DNA of 64,000 nt from CAYFTL01 sp964346145 (GTDB taxonomy: Bacteria > Bacillota > Clostridia > Christensenellales > Aristaeellaceae), in NCBI GenBank assembly GCA_964346145.1, contig CAYFTL010000002.1:1-64000 (forward strand), written 5' to 3'. The position numbers and the translations under genes were made by a program. Shown here in pieces: positions 24,659-33,210 of this stretch (its first letter is position 1; the number at the start of each line of letters is the position of its first letter). The notes beneath the pieces were generated by a model that saw only the letters and a list, made by a program, of their open reading frames with translations, was not told the origin of the DNA and made no database searches.

Positions 24659-25801
24659 CTATAGACTGGTATTTTTGGTGATGACAATCGGATAATCCGG
24701 TTGGCCGATCAGGCGGCCGTTGGGCTTGATGCTGACCGATTTATCAAAGATGACATTTTCCAGGTGGGCGCCATCGCGCACATCGGAATCCTGCATCAGT
24801 ATGCTGTTTTTCACGACAGCGCCATTGCCCACCCGGACGCCGCGGAAAAGTATGCTGTTTTCCACCGTGCCTTCGATTACGCAGCCGTCTGCCAACAGCG
24901 AATTGACGGCCTTGCCGCTGGCGGTGTAGGTGGCCGGAACCTCGTCGCGCACTTTGGTATAAATCGGGTTTGAAGCCAACAATTCCCGCCGGATTCCGTA
25001 ATCCAGCAGATCCATGTTGAAGCGGTAAAAGCTGAGCACTGAATCAATCTTGGTGCAGTAGCCCTTGTGCTCGTACCCTTGAATGTTCAAAACGCCGTTG
25101 TGCACATATTGCTGCAACAGATCTCGGTTGAAATCGTGCAGCCCGCGAGAGAAGGCTTGATCCACCAGGTGGATGAGCAGGGTACGCTTGATCATTAAAA
25201 CATCCATATAGCGGTTGTTGTAGCTGGGGCTGACGGCCATGGACTCCAGATCGGTGATCCGGTTGTCGGCATCCACATCCAGAAACACGCCGCGCCTGGA
25301 AAAGACTTCGCTGGAGGTCATGGGTTTGGGCGTAGTTTTCTCGTACATCAACGTAATGTCGGCGTTGTTTTCTACGTGTTGGCGGAACATTTCTTCGAAG
25401 CGGATATTGAACACGCTGTGGGCCCCGGTTAAAATCACGTATTCCTGTTTTGAACGGCGCAAGTAACTCATATTAGAGCGGAGTGCATCCATGATGCCGC
25501 CGTAGGTGCCCAAATTCTCACGGGTTAAAAAGGGAGGCAGAATGCGCAAGCCATTGTTGCGCGTATGCAGATCCCATTCCTTGCCCGAACCTAGATGGTC
25601 CATCAAAGAGTGATAGTTTTTTTGCATGATGACGCCCACGTTGCGCACGCCGCTGTTGACCAAGCTGGACAACACAAAGTCGATGATGCGGTAACGTCCG
25701 GCAACCGGCAGCGCCGCAACTGCGCGCGATACCGTAAGCTCGCGCAGCGTCAGATCGTTCCTGCTGGTATAAATGATTCCCATCAAATCCCGTTCGTTCA
25801 C
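24659..25801 (-). CDS. glgD: Glucose-1-phosphate adenylyltransferase regulatory subunit
   Basis: 380 residues. GlgD is the catalytically weak partner of GlgC in Firmicutes ADP-glucose pyrophosphorylase. It keeps the nucleotidyltransferase fold (RYRIIDFVLSSLVNSGV) but lacks the N-terminal GGxGxRL nucleotide-binding loop, starting instead with MGIIYTSRNDLTLRELT as GlgD proteins do. The C-terminal left-handed beta-helix is present. It overlaps the end of glgC by 4 bases and precedes glgA by 58. Confidence 0.93.
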   Translation of the reverse strand: MNERDLMGIIYTSRNDLTLRELTVSRAVAALPVAGRYRIIDFVLSSLVNSGVRNVGVIMQKNYHSLMDHLGSGKEWDLHTRNNGLRILPPFLTRENLGTYGGIMDALRSNMSYLRRSKQEYVILTGAHSVFNIRFEEMFRQHVENNADITLMYEKTTPKPMTSSEVFSRRGVFLDVDADNRITDLESMAVSPSYNNRYMDVLMIKRTLLIHLVDQAFSRGLHDFNRDLLQQYVHNGVLNIQGYEHKGYCTKIDSVLSFYRFNMDLLDYGIRRELLASNPIYTKVRDEVPATYTASGKAVNSLLADGCVIEGTVENSILFRGVRVGNGAVVKNSILMQDSDVRDGAHLENVIFDKSVSIKPNGRLIGQPDYPIVITKNTSL

Positions 25802-27003
25802 AGTATCGCCCCCTCTTCATTCTGGATGAAGTCGTCTGCATCCACCTGCGCTCCGGGCTGGAGCACGTAGCCCTTGGGCAGAATTGTATCTTGTCCAACT
25901 AAGGCAATTTCTCCTTCTGTAGCGCCGATCATGCAATCGGCCGAAACAACCGAATTCTCGCCGACGATCGCGCGCACGACCACGGCACCGGCCTGTATTA
26001 CAGCGCCGGGCATGATTACAGAATCCTCCACTCTGGCACCGTGTTCAATTTGCACCCCGGCAAACAAAACACTGTGCAACACTTCGCCGTTTACCTCGCA
26101 GCCTTCGGTGATCATGCTGCCGGCCACGGAAGCTCCATCGCCCACGTAGTGGGGAGGCATGATCGGGTTGCGCGCGTATATGCGCCAGCTCGGGTCGTAC
26201 AAGTCGAAGGCGGGTGGCGTTTTTAACAAATCCATGTTGGCTTCCCACAAGCTTTCAATGGTGCCCACGTCTTTCCAATAATCGCCAAACTCAAAGGCGA
26301 TCATTTTGCGTCCATCGGCCAACATTTTGGGGATAATGTTTTTGCCGAAATCGTTTTGGGATTCCTTGTTGGCTTCGTCATTTTCCAAGTACTCTTTCAT
26401 GGCCGACCAGGAGAATACATAGACGCCCATGGAGGCTTTGTTGCTCTTGGGGTTTTTGGGTTTCTCTTCGAAGTCGACGATTACGTTATCTTCGTCGGTT
26501 TCCATGATGCCAAATCGGCTGGCTTCGCTCCAGGGTACTGAACGCACCGCGATGGTCACATCGGCACCGTTGCGCACATGGGTGTTGAGCATGGAGTTGT
26601 AATTCATTTTGTAGATGTGGTCGCCCGAGAGTACCAGCACATAGTCGGGATTGTACTGCTGAATGAAAGGAACGTTTTGGTAAATGGCATTGGCCGTGCC
26701 GCGGTACCATTCGCCGATGTTTCCGCGCACATACGGAGGTAACACAAACACTCCGCCGTTTGCCAAGTCCAAATCCCAAGGCTGTCCGGAACCGATATAG
26801 CTATTTAATTCTAACGGTTGATATTGGGTCAGCACGCCGACCACGTCAATGCCCGAATTCGCACAATTCGACAACGGAAAATCGATAATCCGGTATTTTC
26901 CGCCAAACGGAACCGCGGGCTTTGCCATTTTTTTGGTCAGCGCTCCCAATCGGCTTCCCTGTCCCCCTGCCAACAACATGGCAATACATCGTTTCTTTTT
27001 CAA
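25798..27003 (-). CDS. glgC: Glucose-1-phosphate adenylyltransferase, catalytic subunit
   Basis: 401 residues. It makes ADP-glucose from glucose-1-phosphate and ATP, the committed step of glycogen synthesis. AMLLAGGQGSRLGALT (residues 8-23) is the nucleotide loop, PAVPFGGKYRIIDFPLSNCANSG follows, and the substrate motif FEEKPKNPKSNKASMGVYVF is intact. The start is TTG 27003 with GGAGGG 12 bases upstream; the next ATG (26979) would remove the first strand. First gene of glgC-glgD-glgA. No branching enzyme or phosphorylase is in the window. Confidence 0.94.
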   Translation of the reverse strand: MKKKRCIAMLLAGGQGSRLGALTKKMAKPAVPFGGKYRIIDFPLSNCANSGIDVVGVLTQYQPLELNSYIGSGQPWDLDLANGGVFVLPPYVRGNIGEWYRGTANAIYQNVPFIQQYNPDYVLVLSGDHIYKMNYNSMLNTHVRNGADVTIAVRSVPWSEASRFGIMETDEDNVIVDFEEKPKNPKSNKASMGVYVFSWSAMKEYLENDEANKESQNDFGKNIIPKMLADGRKMIAFEFGDYWKDVGTIESLWEANMDLLKTPPAFDLYDPSWRIYARNPIMPPHYVGDGASVAGSMITEGCEVNGEVLHSVLFAGVQIEHGARVEDSVIMPGAVIQAGAVVVRAIVGENSVVSADCMIGATEGEIALVGQDTILPKGYVLQPGAQVDADDFIQNEEGAIL

Positions 27004-27299
27004 TTTGAATCACTGCCCTCCGCTTATGATATTTGGAGCAAATTTGCCGGCGCTAAAAATTGAAAAACTATGCTCGCCGTGTGCAAAAAGCATATTTCTT
27101 TCTAACAACCAGCGCTCGGTTAAAAGTTTAGACTTGCCATACTTCGCTTGATTTACAGTTAAATCTGCAAGTAAGGCTTGTTACATTATTGTAACCAAAA
27201 AACATAAATTAATCTACTCTTTACATACTTTTTTGGCAAATTGCACTATATAAATACCGTATTTGACATTAATAGTTCATATAAAGTGCATCACGGATA
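27004..27299. other. glgC upstream region
   Basis: About 300 AT-rich bases between glgC and the nucleoside-kinase gene. A palindrome-like GTTACATTATTGTAAC lies at 27180-27195 and could be an operator. I could not assign a convincing promoter for glgC. Confidence 0.35.
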
Positions 27300-27342
27300 T
27301 AAAAACATAACCATCCCTGCGGGCAATGCATGGGATGGTTGG
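27300..27342 (-). terminator. Terminator of the nucleoside-kinase gene
   Basis: On the minus strand AACCATCCC / GGGATGGTT with a 14-base loop, then ATGTTTTTATA, just after the stop codon at 27346. Confidence 0.65.
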
Positions 27343-27345
27343 TGT

Positions 27346-29004
27346 TTAATGCTCGAAACAGCTGCCGCCGATAAATTCGCGCAGGATGGAATTGGTTGGA
27401 ACCTCGTCTTCCGCGTCGGCGGTTTTGAAATAATTCAAGAACTTGACGATGCGCTGGGCGGCGGTATATTGGCGGTGATCTTTGCTGATTTCTAGCAGCA
27501 GTGGGTAAACATGGCGCTTTAAAATAGAAAGCTCATACACCAGCGAGGAGTTAAACAACACATCGGCATTTTCTTGGTAGGGGAAGATGTATTTTTCTTC
27601 TCCGCGGCGCACGGAGGACCACATTTCTAGGGTTTGGGCAATCGTAGTGCCGCGGAAGTGGTGGTCGCGCACCATGCGGCGGATCAGCCTGGCGTCGGTG
27701 GTACGGATGCGGTTGTGGTTGTCCAAATTCAAGGTGGTCAGCGAGCTGATATAGATTTTAAACTTCAATTCGCTGGGAATGGAGCTGGTGAGTTCGTCGT
27801 TTAAGCCGTGAATTCCTTCAATAATCAAAGGATGTTGTACATCCAGCTGGAGCAGTTTGCCGTCGGGCATGCTTCGGCCTTGCTTAAAATCGAACCAGGG
27901 CAGCTGAACCCGTTCCCCTTGGAGCAGTTGCACCATGTGTTCGTTGAACAAATCTATATTCAGGGTTTCCAGCCGCTCCAGGTCCCGGCTTCCGTCGGGC
28001 TCCAAGGGAACCTTGTCCCGGTCGATATAGTAGTCATCTAGGGATATGGAAACCGGCTTTAAGCCCAGCACCCGCAGTGCAATGCTTAAGCGGTTGGAAA
28101 AGGTGGTTTTGCCCGAGGAGGAAGGGCCTGCGATCAGGATAAGGCGCGCATCACTTTTTTGAAACTGTTCGGCCATTTCAAAGATGGAGCGCTGGTGCAG
28201 GGCTTCATTGACGCGGATGAATTCGCGTAGCTGGCCGCCGGCAATCATGTGGTTTAAATCGGCCACGTTTGCGCAACCCAGGATGTCGGACCAGCGGGCA
28301 GATTCGGCGTAGCAACGCATCAACTTGGGTTGATCCCGAAAGGGAGATACCTTATCGGGCTGGTCGGATTCGGGCAGCATGAGCACCATGCCCGGCATAT
28401 AAAACTTCAGCTGAAAAACTGGAATATAGTCGGTGGAGGGCGCCATGATCCCGTAAAAGTACTCCTGCATATCGCCACAGCTGTACAGGTGAAAATAGTC
28501 CAGCGAGCGGTGGGAGAGCAGCCGGACCTTGTCGATCATGTGGTGCTCTTTAAAGTACTCTATGGCGCGCTCCTTGCTCAGGGTATGGCGCACAAAGGGT
28601 AAGTTCCGCGCAACGATTTCGCGCATGCGTGCCTCGATTTTGCGAACCGTGGTGTTGTTTAGTTTATCGATGTTTTCCAGCGTCATGTAGATGCCGTTAC
28701 CGATCGAATTTTCGATGCGCAGGTCGGCATCAGGATGGAGTTCGTGCAGCGCAAGCAGCAATATAAAGCGCAAAGAGCGCTCGTATAGCCTGCGGCCTTC
28801 TGTGTGGGCATAATTGACGGTGGACGCGTTGCAGCCGTCGGGTATAGGCTCGGTGAGCGCGAATGTGCGCCCGCCTATGCGCACAGCCAACGTGCGCCCC
28901 GGTTTGACTTCGTTTTGCGTTACTTCTTCAAAAGTGGTTCCCTGGGCAACGCAAAGAGCTTCACCATCTAAGGTGAAGCGGATCATGGTATTGGTGTCAG
29001 CCAT
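27346..29004 (-). CDS. Uridine-kinase-family nucleoside kinase with TGS/ThrRS-like N-terminal domains
   Basis: 552 residues, the typical length of this Firmicutes family. The N-terminal 60 residues are TGS-like. Residues 60-200 resemble the second additional domain of threonyl-tRNA synthetase (YAHTEGRRLYERSLRFILLLAL near the start; the HTLSKERAIEYF segment). A P-loop kinase domain then starts with LILIAGPSSSGKTTFSNRL near residue 292. Uridine/cytidine-kinase-like segments include SISLDDYYIDRD and PLIIEGIHGLND. True substrate is not established. It lies 25 bases after mscL on the same strand and is followed by a terminator. Confidence 0.85.
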   Translation of the reverse strand: MADTNTMIRFTLDGEALCVAQGTTFEEVTQNEVKPGRTLAVRIGGRTFALTEPIPDGCNASTVNYAHTEGRRLYERSLRFILLLALHELHPDADLRIENSIGNGIYMTLENIDKLNNTTVRKIEARMREIVARNLPFVRHTLSKERAIEYFKEHHMIDKVRLLSHRSLDYFHLYSCGDMQEYFYGIMAPSTDYIPVFQLKFYMPGMVLMLPESDQPDKVSPFRDQPKLMRCYAESARWSDILGCANVADLNHMIAGGQLREFIRVNEALHQRSIFEMAEQFQKSDARLILIAGPSSSGKTTFSNRLSIALRVLGLKPVSISLDDYYIDRDKVPLEPDGSRDLERLETLNIDLFNEHMVQLLQGERVQLPWFDFKQGRSMPDGKLLQLDVQHPLIIEGIHGLNDELTSSIPSELKFKIYISSLTTLNLDNHNRIRTTDARLIRRMVRDHHFRGTTIAQTLEMWSSVRRGEEKYIFPYQENADVLFNSSLVYELSILKRHVYPLLLEISKDHRQYTAAQRIVKFLNYFKTADAEDEVPTNSILREFIGGSCFEH

Positions 29005-29029
29005 TTTTTCCTCCGGACCTCCTGTGCTA

Positions 29030-29470
29030 TTAAGCCTTGGGGATCAATTCAGATGTACAGTGAGGGCACCGGGTTGCCTTCTCGTTTACCGGATCAAAGC
29101 AGTAGGGGCATAATGTGGGCTGGGGTGCCTCTTGCGCCGGTTTGCGCAGCTTGTTAACCATCTTTACGAACATAAAGATACAGATAGCCACCAAGAAGAA
29201 ATCGATGACCGATTGCAGAAACATGCCGTAGTTCAGCGTAATTGCATCGGGTTCGGCGCCCAAAGCGATAGACCATTGGCTCACCTGGGCTTTGCCGGTT
29301 AGCAAAGAGATTAGCGGCATAAACAAATCGTTGACCAGGGACGTAACAATTTTGCCAAAGGCAGCACCGATCATCATACCTACGGCCAAGTCGATCACAT
29401 TGCCTTGAAATGCGAACTTTTTAAATTCTCCCCATAGGGAATTTTTTTCTTTTTTGATCTTTTCCAACAT
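29030..29470 (-). CDS. mscL: Large-conductance mechanosensitive channel with C-terminal zinc ribbon
   Basis: 146 residues. MscL opens under membrane tension to release solutes in osmotic downshock. FKKFAFQGNVIDLAVGMMIGAAFGKIVTSLVNDLFMPLISLL is the first transmembrane helix with the pore-lining glycines (positions about 14-55). The second helix covers about 82-103. The cytoplasmic end carries an extra CPYCFDPVNEKATRCPHC zinc ribbon (about 122-139) in place of a simple helix bundle; this variant is known in clostridia. It starts at ATG 29470 behind AGGAAT and is probably co-transcribed with the nucleoside kinase. Confidence 0.92.
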   Translation of the reverse strand: MLEKIKKEKNSLWGEFKKFAFQGNVIDLAVGMMIGAAFGKIVTSLVNDLFMPLISLLTGKAQVSQWSIALGAEPDAITLNYGMFLQSVIDFFLVAICIFMFVKMVNKLRKPAQEAPQPTLCPYCFDPVNEKATRCPHCTSELIPKA

Positions 29471-29687
29471 GATTCCTCCTATGCAATTTATTTGTACCTT
29501 TTATAGATTATACCATAAATACAAGCCGGATAAACAAGATATGGATTTTTTTCAGCCTGCAAAGCTGAAATAGTGGTTTTGTTTGTGCTATAGAAATGCT
29601 ACAATTGAAACGTTGAATATTTTACCGATCACAATAAGACATTGTGGCAGGATTACATTGCAGCTGAACTTTGGGAAGGGGAGACTT

Positions 29688-31925
29688 ATGGAACAGGCCA
29701 AGTGGATTTGGGGACAAAAATTTGCGACCAAGAACAGCACTGCGCGCTTTCGCAAGGCTTTTGTGCTGAACGAGGCGCCGATGTCTGCGCTGCTGTCGGT
29801 ATCGGCACACCACAATTTTAAGATGCTGGTTAACGGCGTGCCCGTCGGCGGATTGGTGTCTCCGGCGCCGAGCATATTTCAAAAGCGCAAGCTGTTTGTG
29901 CGTCACGAGATTGGAAACTTGCTTCGCCCGGGCGCAAATGCGCTGGCGTTCACCGTGCTATATTTGGGCGGGGACGGCCAGAACCGCACCGGTGGCTGTG
30001 CGGGTTTGATTTTTGAGCTAAAAATGACCATGCCGGGGGGCGAAAGGATCATCGTTTCCTCGGGTGAAGATTGCCGAACTTCCGATATTAGCGAATACGT
30101 GCCCGACTTGCCCATGCGCGAACGGCGTGGGCTTACAGGAAGTACCCTCGTGGATTTGTCCCGGATTGAACCGGACTGGGCGCTACCTGGATTTGACGAC
30201 TCCGCTTGGGATCATGCGGTGATTTCCCCCGCCCAGTATTTGGTGCCGCAGCTGGATTTGCAGGGAATTCCCGAAGGCGCCGTCAGTCGAATTTGGCAAC
30301 CGCAGTGCATACACAGGCGGGAAGGGTTTTGGTTGTTTGATGCGGGGGAGGTGCTCACCGGCTTTGTGCGGCTGCGCTTTAGGGCGCCTAAGGGTACGCT
30401 GATTCGGCTGCGCTATGGGGAATTGCTGGATGGCGCCCGAAAGACCTGGCAAACCAAAGATGCAAAAAATCTTGAAATCAAAATGCAGGTCGAGCGCAGC
30501 GCAGTAAACGATGTGAGCGAATATTATATGGACGAATACGTAGCGCAAGGTGAGGGAGAAGAAACATGGGCCGAAGACTTCTCCTACCGGGCGTTCCAGT
30601 TTTTTGAGTTGAGCGGGGAAGGGATTGAGCTTACATCGGTAGAGGTTTGCAAGGCGGGCACCGACGCGCATTGCGCCGGAGCTTTCGCCTGCGATGCCGA
30701 CATACCCACCTGGCTGGCCGAAGCCTGCGTGCGTACCCAGAAGAATGCGATCATCGGTACGCTGGTGGACTGTCCGCACCGGGAGCAGGCCCAGTACATT
30801 GCCGATAGCCTGCGCCAAACCCACTTGCTTTTTTACAATTTCCCGGATGCGCCGGCGCTGGTGCGCAAGGTGTTGTGCGATTTTGCCGATGCACAGCTGG
30901 CCGAGGGCTATTTCCCGTTTAATTCGCCGCTGGACTGGGCGCCCGGCATGTTGCGGCTGCGCATGCCCGAGTACGATTTAATGTACGCGACATTGCTGCG
31001 AGATCTACACTTGTATTCCGGCGACAAGGCCAGCGTGGAAAAATATTATCCGGTTGCCACAAAAGCCTTGGCGTATTACTTATCGCTGCGCCACCCCAAC
31101 GGCCTGATGCCCCGGCAAAAAGAAGAAACCATGCACATTCAGGATTGGCCCTACAGCGAAATTGATGATGCGGGCGATTACTGGTTCATGTTCAACGCCT
31201 ACCTTTTGCAAATGCTCAAGGACACCGAGGTGCTAGCCCGCCTGCTAGGCTATGAGCAGGATGCGCGGCATTGGGATCAGGAAGCGACGCGGCTTCGCGC
31301 GGCCATCATAGACGGCTTTTATGACGAGCAAACCGGCTTATTCAAAGATACCCGGGATTCTGAGAAGCGCAACGCGGCGGTGCAGGTGATGGCCTACAAA
31401 CTCAATTTGTTCGATTCGGCGCAAAAGCAATGGGTGCTCGGATGGTTGGTGCAGGCGCCCTTTGAAACCAGGGTGATCATGTCTTGGGATTATTTGAACA
31501 TACTGTTTAGCGAAGGCTACAAGCAACAGGCCTACCAAATGCTGGTGGATCCAAAGGTCCGCTGGGGACGCATGATGGCCGAAGGTTGGCGCACGATTTG
31601 GGAGGGTTTTGAAGACATCGAATCTCACACCCACGCATGGAACGCCTACCCCATGCGGCTGTTCCAGCAATATTTGCTGGGCATATCCTGCGCGTCGGCG
31701 GGCTTTTCCAAGGCGCGGATAGAGCCGTTTTTCCCCGAAGGGGTGAGCGAGCTATCGGGCAGCGTGTGCACACCTTATGGCCTGATTTCGCTGCGCGCCA
31801 AGCGGAGTAAATCGCGGGCAGAGTTTGAAATTGAAGTGCCCGGCGGTGTTACGGGCTCCTTTAGCTATCAGGGGGAAGACAGGGAGCTTATGGCAGGACG
31901 GCATAGTATCTCAGTGGAGTTTTAA
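29688..31925 (+). CDS. GH78-like glycoside hydrolase (alpha-L-rhamnosidase superfamily)
   Basis: 745 residues from ATG 29688 (GAAGGGGAG upstream); the open frame extends to 29583 without a ribosome site. There is no signal peptide, so it acts in the cytoplasm. The N-terminus is a beta-sandwich with WIWGQKF...ARFRKAF, the middle another sandwich, and from about residue 330 a six-hairpin (alpha/alpha)6 barrel typical of GH78. The motif GTLVDCPHREQAQYIAD (about 357-373) replaces the classical DCPxRDER of rhamnosidases, so sugar specificity is uncertain. No transporter or sugar-catabolic gene adjoins it. It stands alone, about 105 bases before the PLP-enzyme gene. Confidence 0.8.
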   Translation: MEQAKWIWGQKFATKNSTARFRKAFVLNEAPMSALLSVSAHHNFKMLVNGVPVGGLVSPAPSIFQKRKLFVRHEIGNLLRPGANALAFTVLYLGGDGQNRTGGCAGLIFELKMTMPGGERIIVSSGEDCRTSDISEYVPDLPMRERRGLTGSTLVDLSRIEPDWALPGFDDSAWDHAVISPAQYLVPQLDLQGIPEGAVSRIWQPQCIHRREGFWLFDAGEVLTGFVRLRFRAPKGTLIRLRYGELLDGARKTWQTKDAKNLEIKMQVERSAVNDVSEYYMDEYVAQGEGEETWAEDFSYRAFQFFELSGEGIELTSVEVCKAGTDAHCAGAFACDADIPTWLAEACVRTQKNAIIGTLVDCPHREQAQYIADSLRQTHLLFYNFPDAPALVRKVLCDFADAQLAEGYFPFNSPLDWAPGMLRLRMPEYDLMYATLLRDLHLYSGDKASVEKYYPVATKALAYYLSLRHPNGLMPRQKEETMHIQDWPYSEIDDAGDYWFMFNAYLLQMLKDTEVLARLLGYEQDARHWDQEATRLRAAIIDGFYDEQTGLFKDTRDSEKRNAAVQVMAYKLNLFDSAQKQWVLGWLVQAPFETRVIMSWDYLNILFSEGYKQQAYQMLVDPKVRWGRMMAEGWRTIWEGFEDIESHTHAWNAYPMRLFQQYLLGISCASAGFSKARIEPFFPEGVSELSGSVCTPYGLISLRAKRSKSRAEFEIEVPGGVTGSFSYQGEDRELMAGRHSISVEF

Positions 31926-32030
31926 CGCCGAGCGAGGGTGTGGCTGATTGTATGGATTTTACATGACGGCTTTATACTAAAAAGATGATCGCCGGGGACC
32001 AGTGGCCGGCGATGTGGGGGAGAAAAGGAA

Positions 32031-33182
32031 ATGGACAAACAGGTTAAAAAGAGCCAGGTATTGATGCATGGCGGCGAAAATCCCAAGCAACACATGGGCG
32101 CCGTGGTGCCGCCGATTTTTCAAAATTCGTTATTCGTGTTGTTTGATGAGGATGAAGCGGGCGGTGGCGGCTACAGTTACAGCCGTGCGGGCAATCCCAC
32201 GGTGGAATTGTGCGAGCGCAAGCTGGCCGAGCTTGAGGAGGCCGAAGATGCGGTGTGCATGGGTTCGGGCATGGCGGCGATATCTGCGGCCATTATGCAC
32301 TGTGTGGGCGCGGGAGATCACGTGGTGTGTATCCGCTCCTGCTACGGCGGTACCTATGATTTGCTCAACCGTTACATAAAAAAATTTGGCGTCGAAGTCA
32401 CTTTTGTGGACGGAAGTGTGAGCGATTACGAACAGGCGATTCGCCCGAACACCAAGCTGTTTTACCTGGAAAGCCCCTCGACCGCAGTGTTCCGCCTGCA
32501 GGACTTGCGCGCCCTTTCGGCTTTGGCTAAGGCCCACAACATACGCACGGTGATCGACAACACCTGGGCGACGCCCCTGCTGCAAAACCCGATGGCTTTG
32601 GGTGTGGATATGGTGGTGCACTCGGCCAGCAAATACTTGAGCGGGCATAGCGACATCGTCGCCGGGATGATCGCCGGTGCCAAGGCAGACATGGATGCAA
32701 TCCGCGCTGATGAGCGCATGCTGCTGGGCAATTGTTTGGATCCCCACGCCGCATGGCTGATGCTGCGGGGCATGCGCACGATGGGGCTGCGCATCAATCA
32801 AAACGGGCGCAGCGCTCAGGCGGTGGCTGAATTTTTGGAAAGCCGGAGCGAAGTGGGGCAGGTGTTTTTTCCCGGACTTAAGAGTCATCCTGATTATGAG
32901 CTGGGCAAAGCCCAGATGAGCGGGTATTCCAGCCTAATGTCCTTTACGCTGCCCGGCGGCAACGAGCAGCGCCGCAAGTTCATTAAAGGGCTGAAGGTAT
33001 TCCAAAATGGCTGCAGCTGGGGTGGGTTTGAGAGCTTGGTCATCGACTTTGGGACCCAGGCTCCAGGCGAGTTAGAGCAGCACGGTTGGCACCCCGATGC
33101 GGTGCGCATTTATGTGGGGCTGGAAGACACCCAGCTCTTGATAGAAGACTTAAGACAGGGGCTCGACGCGCTTCAGGCCTAA
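32031..33182 (+). CDS. Cys/Met-metabolism PLP enzyme (cystathionine gamma-synthase / methionine gamma-lyase family)
   Basis: 383 residues. Family enzymes act on cysteine, homocysteine, cystathionine, methionine or O-acylhomoserine using PLP. Features are YSRAGNPTVELCERKLAELE (phosphate-binding Tyr/Arg), MGSGMAAISAAIM, DNTWATPLLQNPMALGVDMVVHSASKYLSGHSD with the PLP Lys near residue 204, and GLEDTQLLIEDLRQGL at the end. The exact reaction cannot be told from sequence alone. The gene starts at ATG 32031 behind GGGGGAG. It precedes mnmG by 28 bases, which suggests read-through. Confidence 0.9.
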   Translation: MDKQVKKSQVLMHGGENPKQHMGAVVPPIFQNSLFVLFDEDEAGGGGYSYSRAGNPTVELCERKLAELEEAEDAVCMGSGMAAISAAIMHCVGAGDHVVCIRSCYGGTYDLLNRYIKKFGVEVTFVDGSVSDYEQAIRPNTKLFYLESPSTAVFRLQDLRALSALAKAHNIRTVIDNTWATPLLQNPMALGVDMVVHSASKYLSGHSDIVAGMIAGAKADMDAIRADERMLLGNCLDPHAAWLMLRGMRTMGLRINQNGRSAQAVAEFLESRSEVGQVFFPGLKSHPDYELGKAQMSGYSSLMSFTLPGGNEQRRKFIKGLKVFQNGCSWGGFESLVIDFGTQAPGELEQHGWHPDAVRIYVGLEDTQLLIEDLRQGLDALQA

Positions 33183-33210
33183 GCGGGCCGATATTTCTGG
33201 AGGGTATAAT

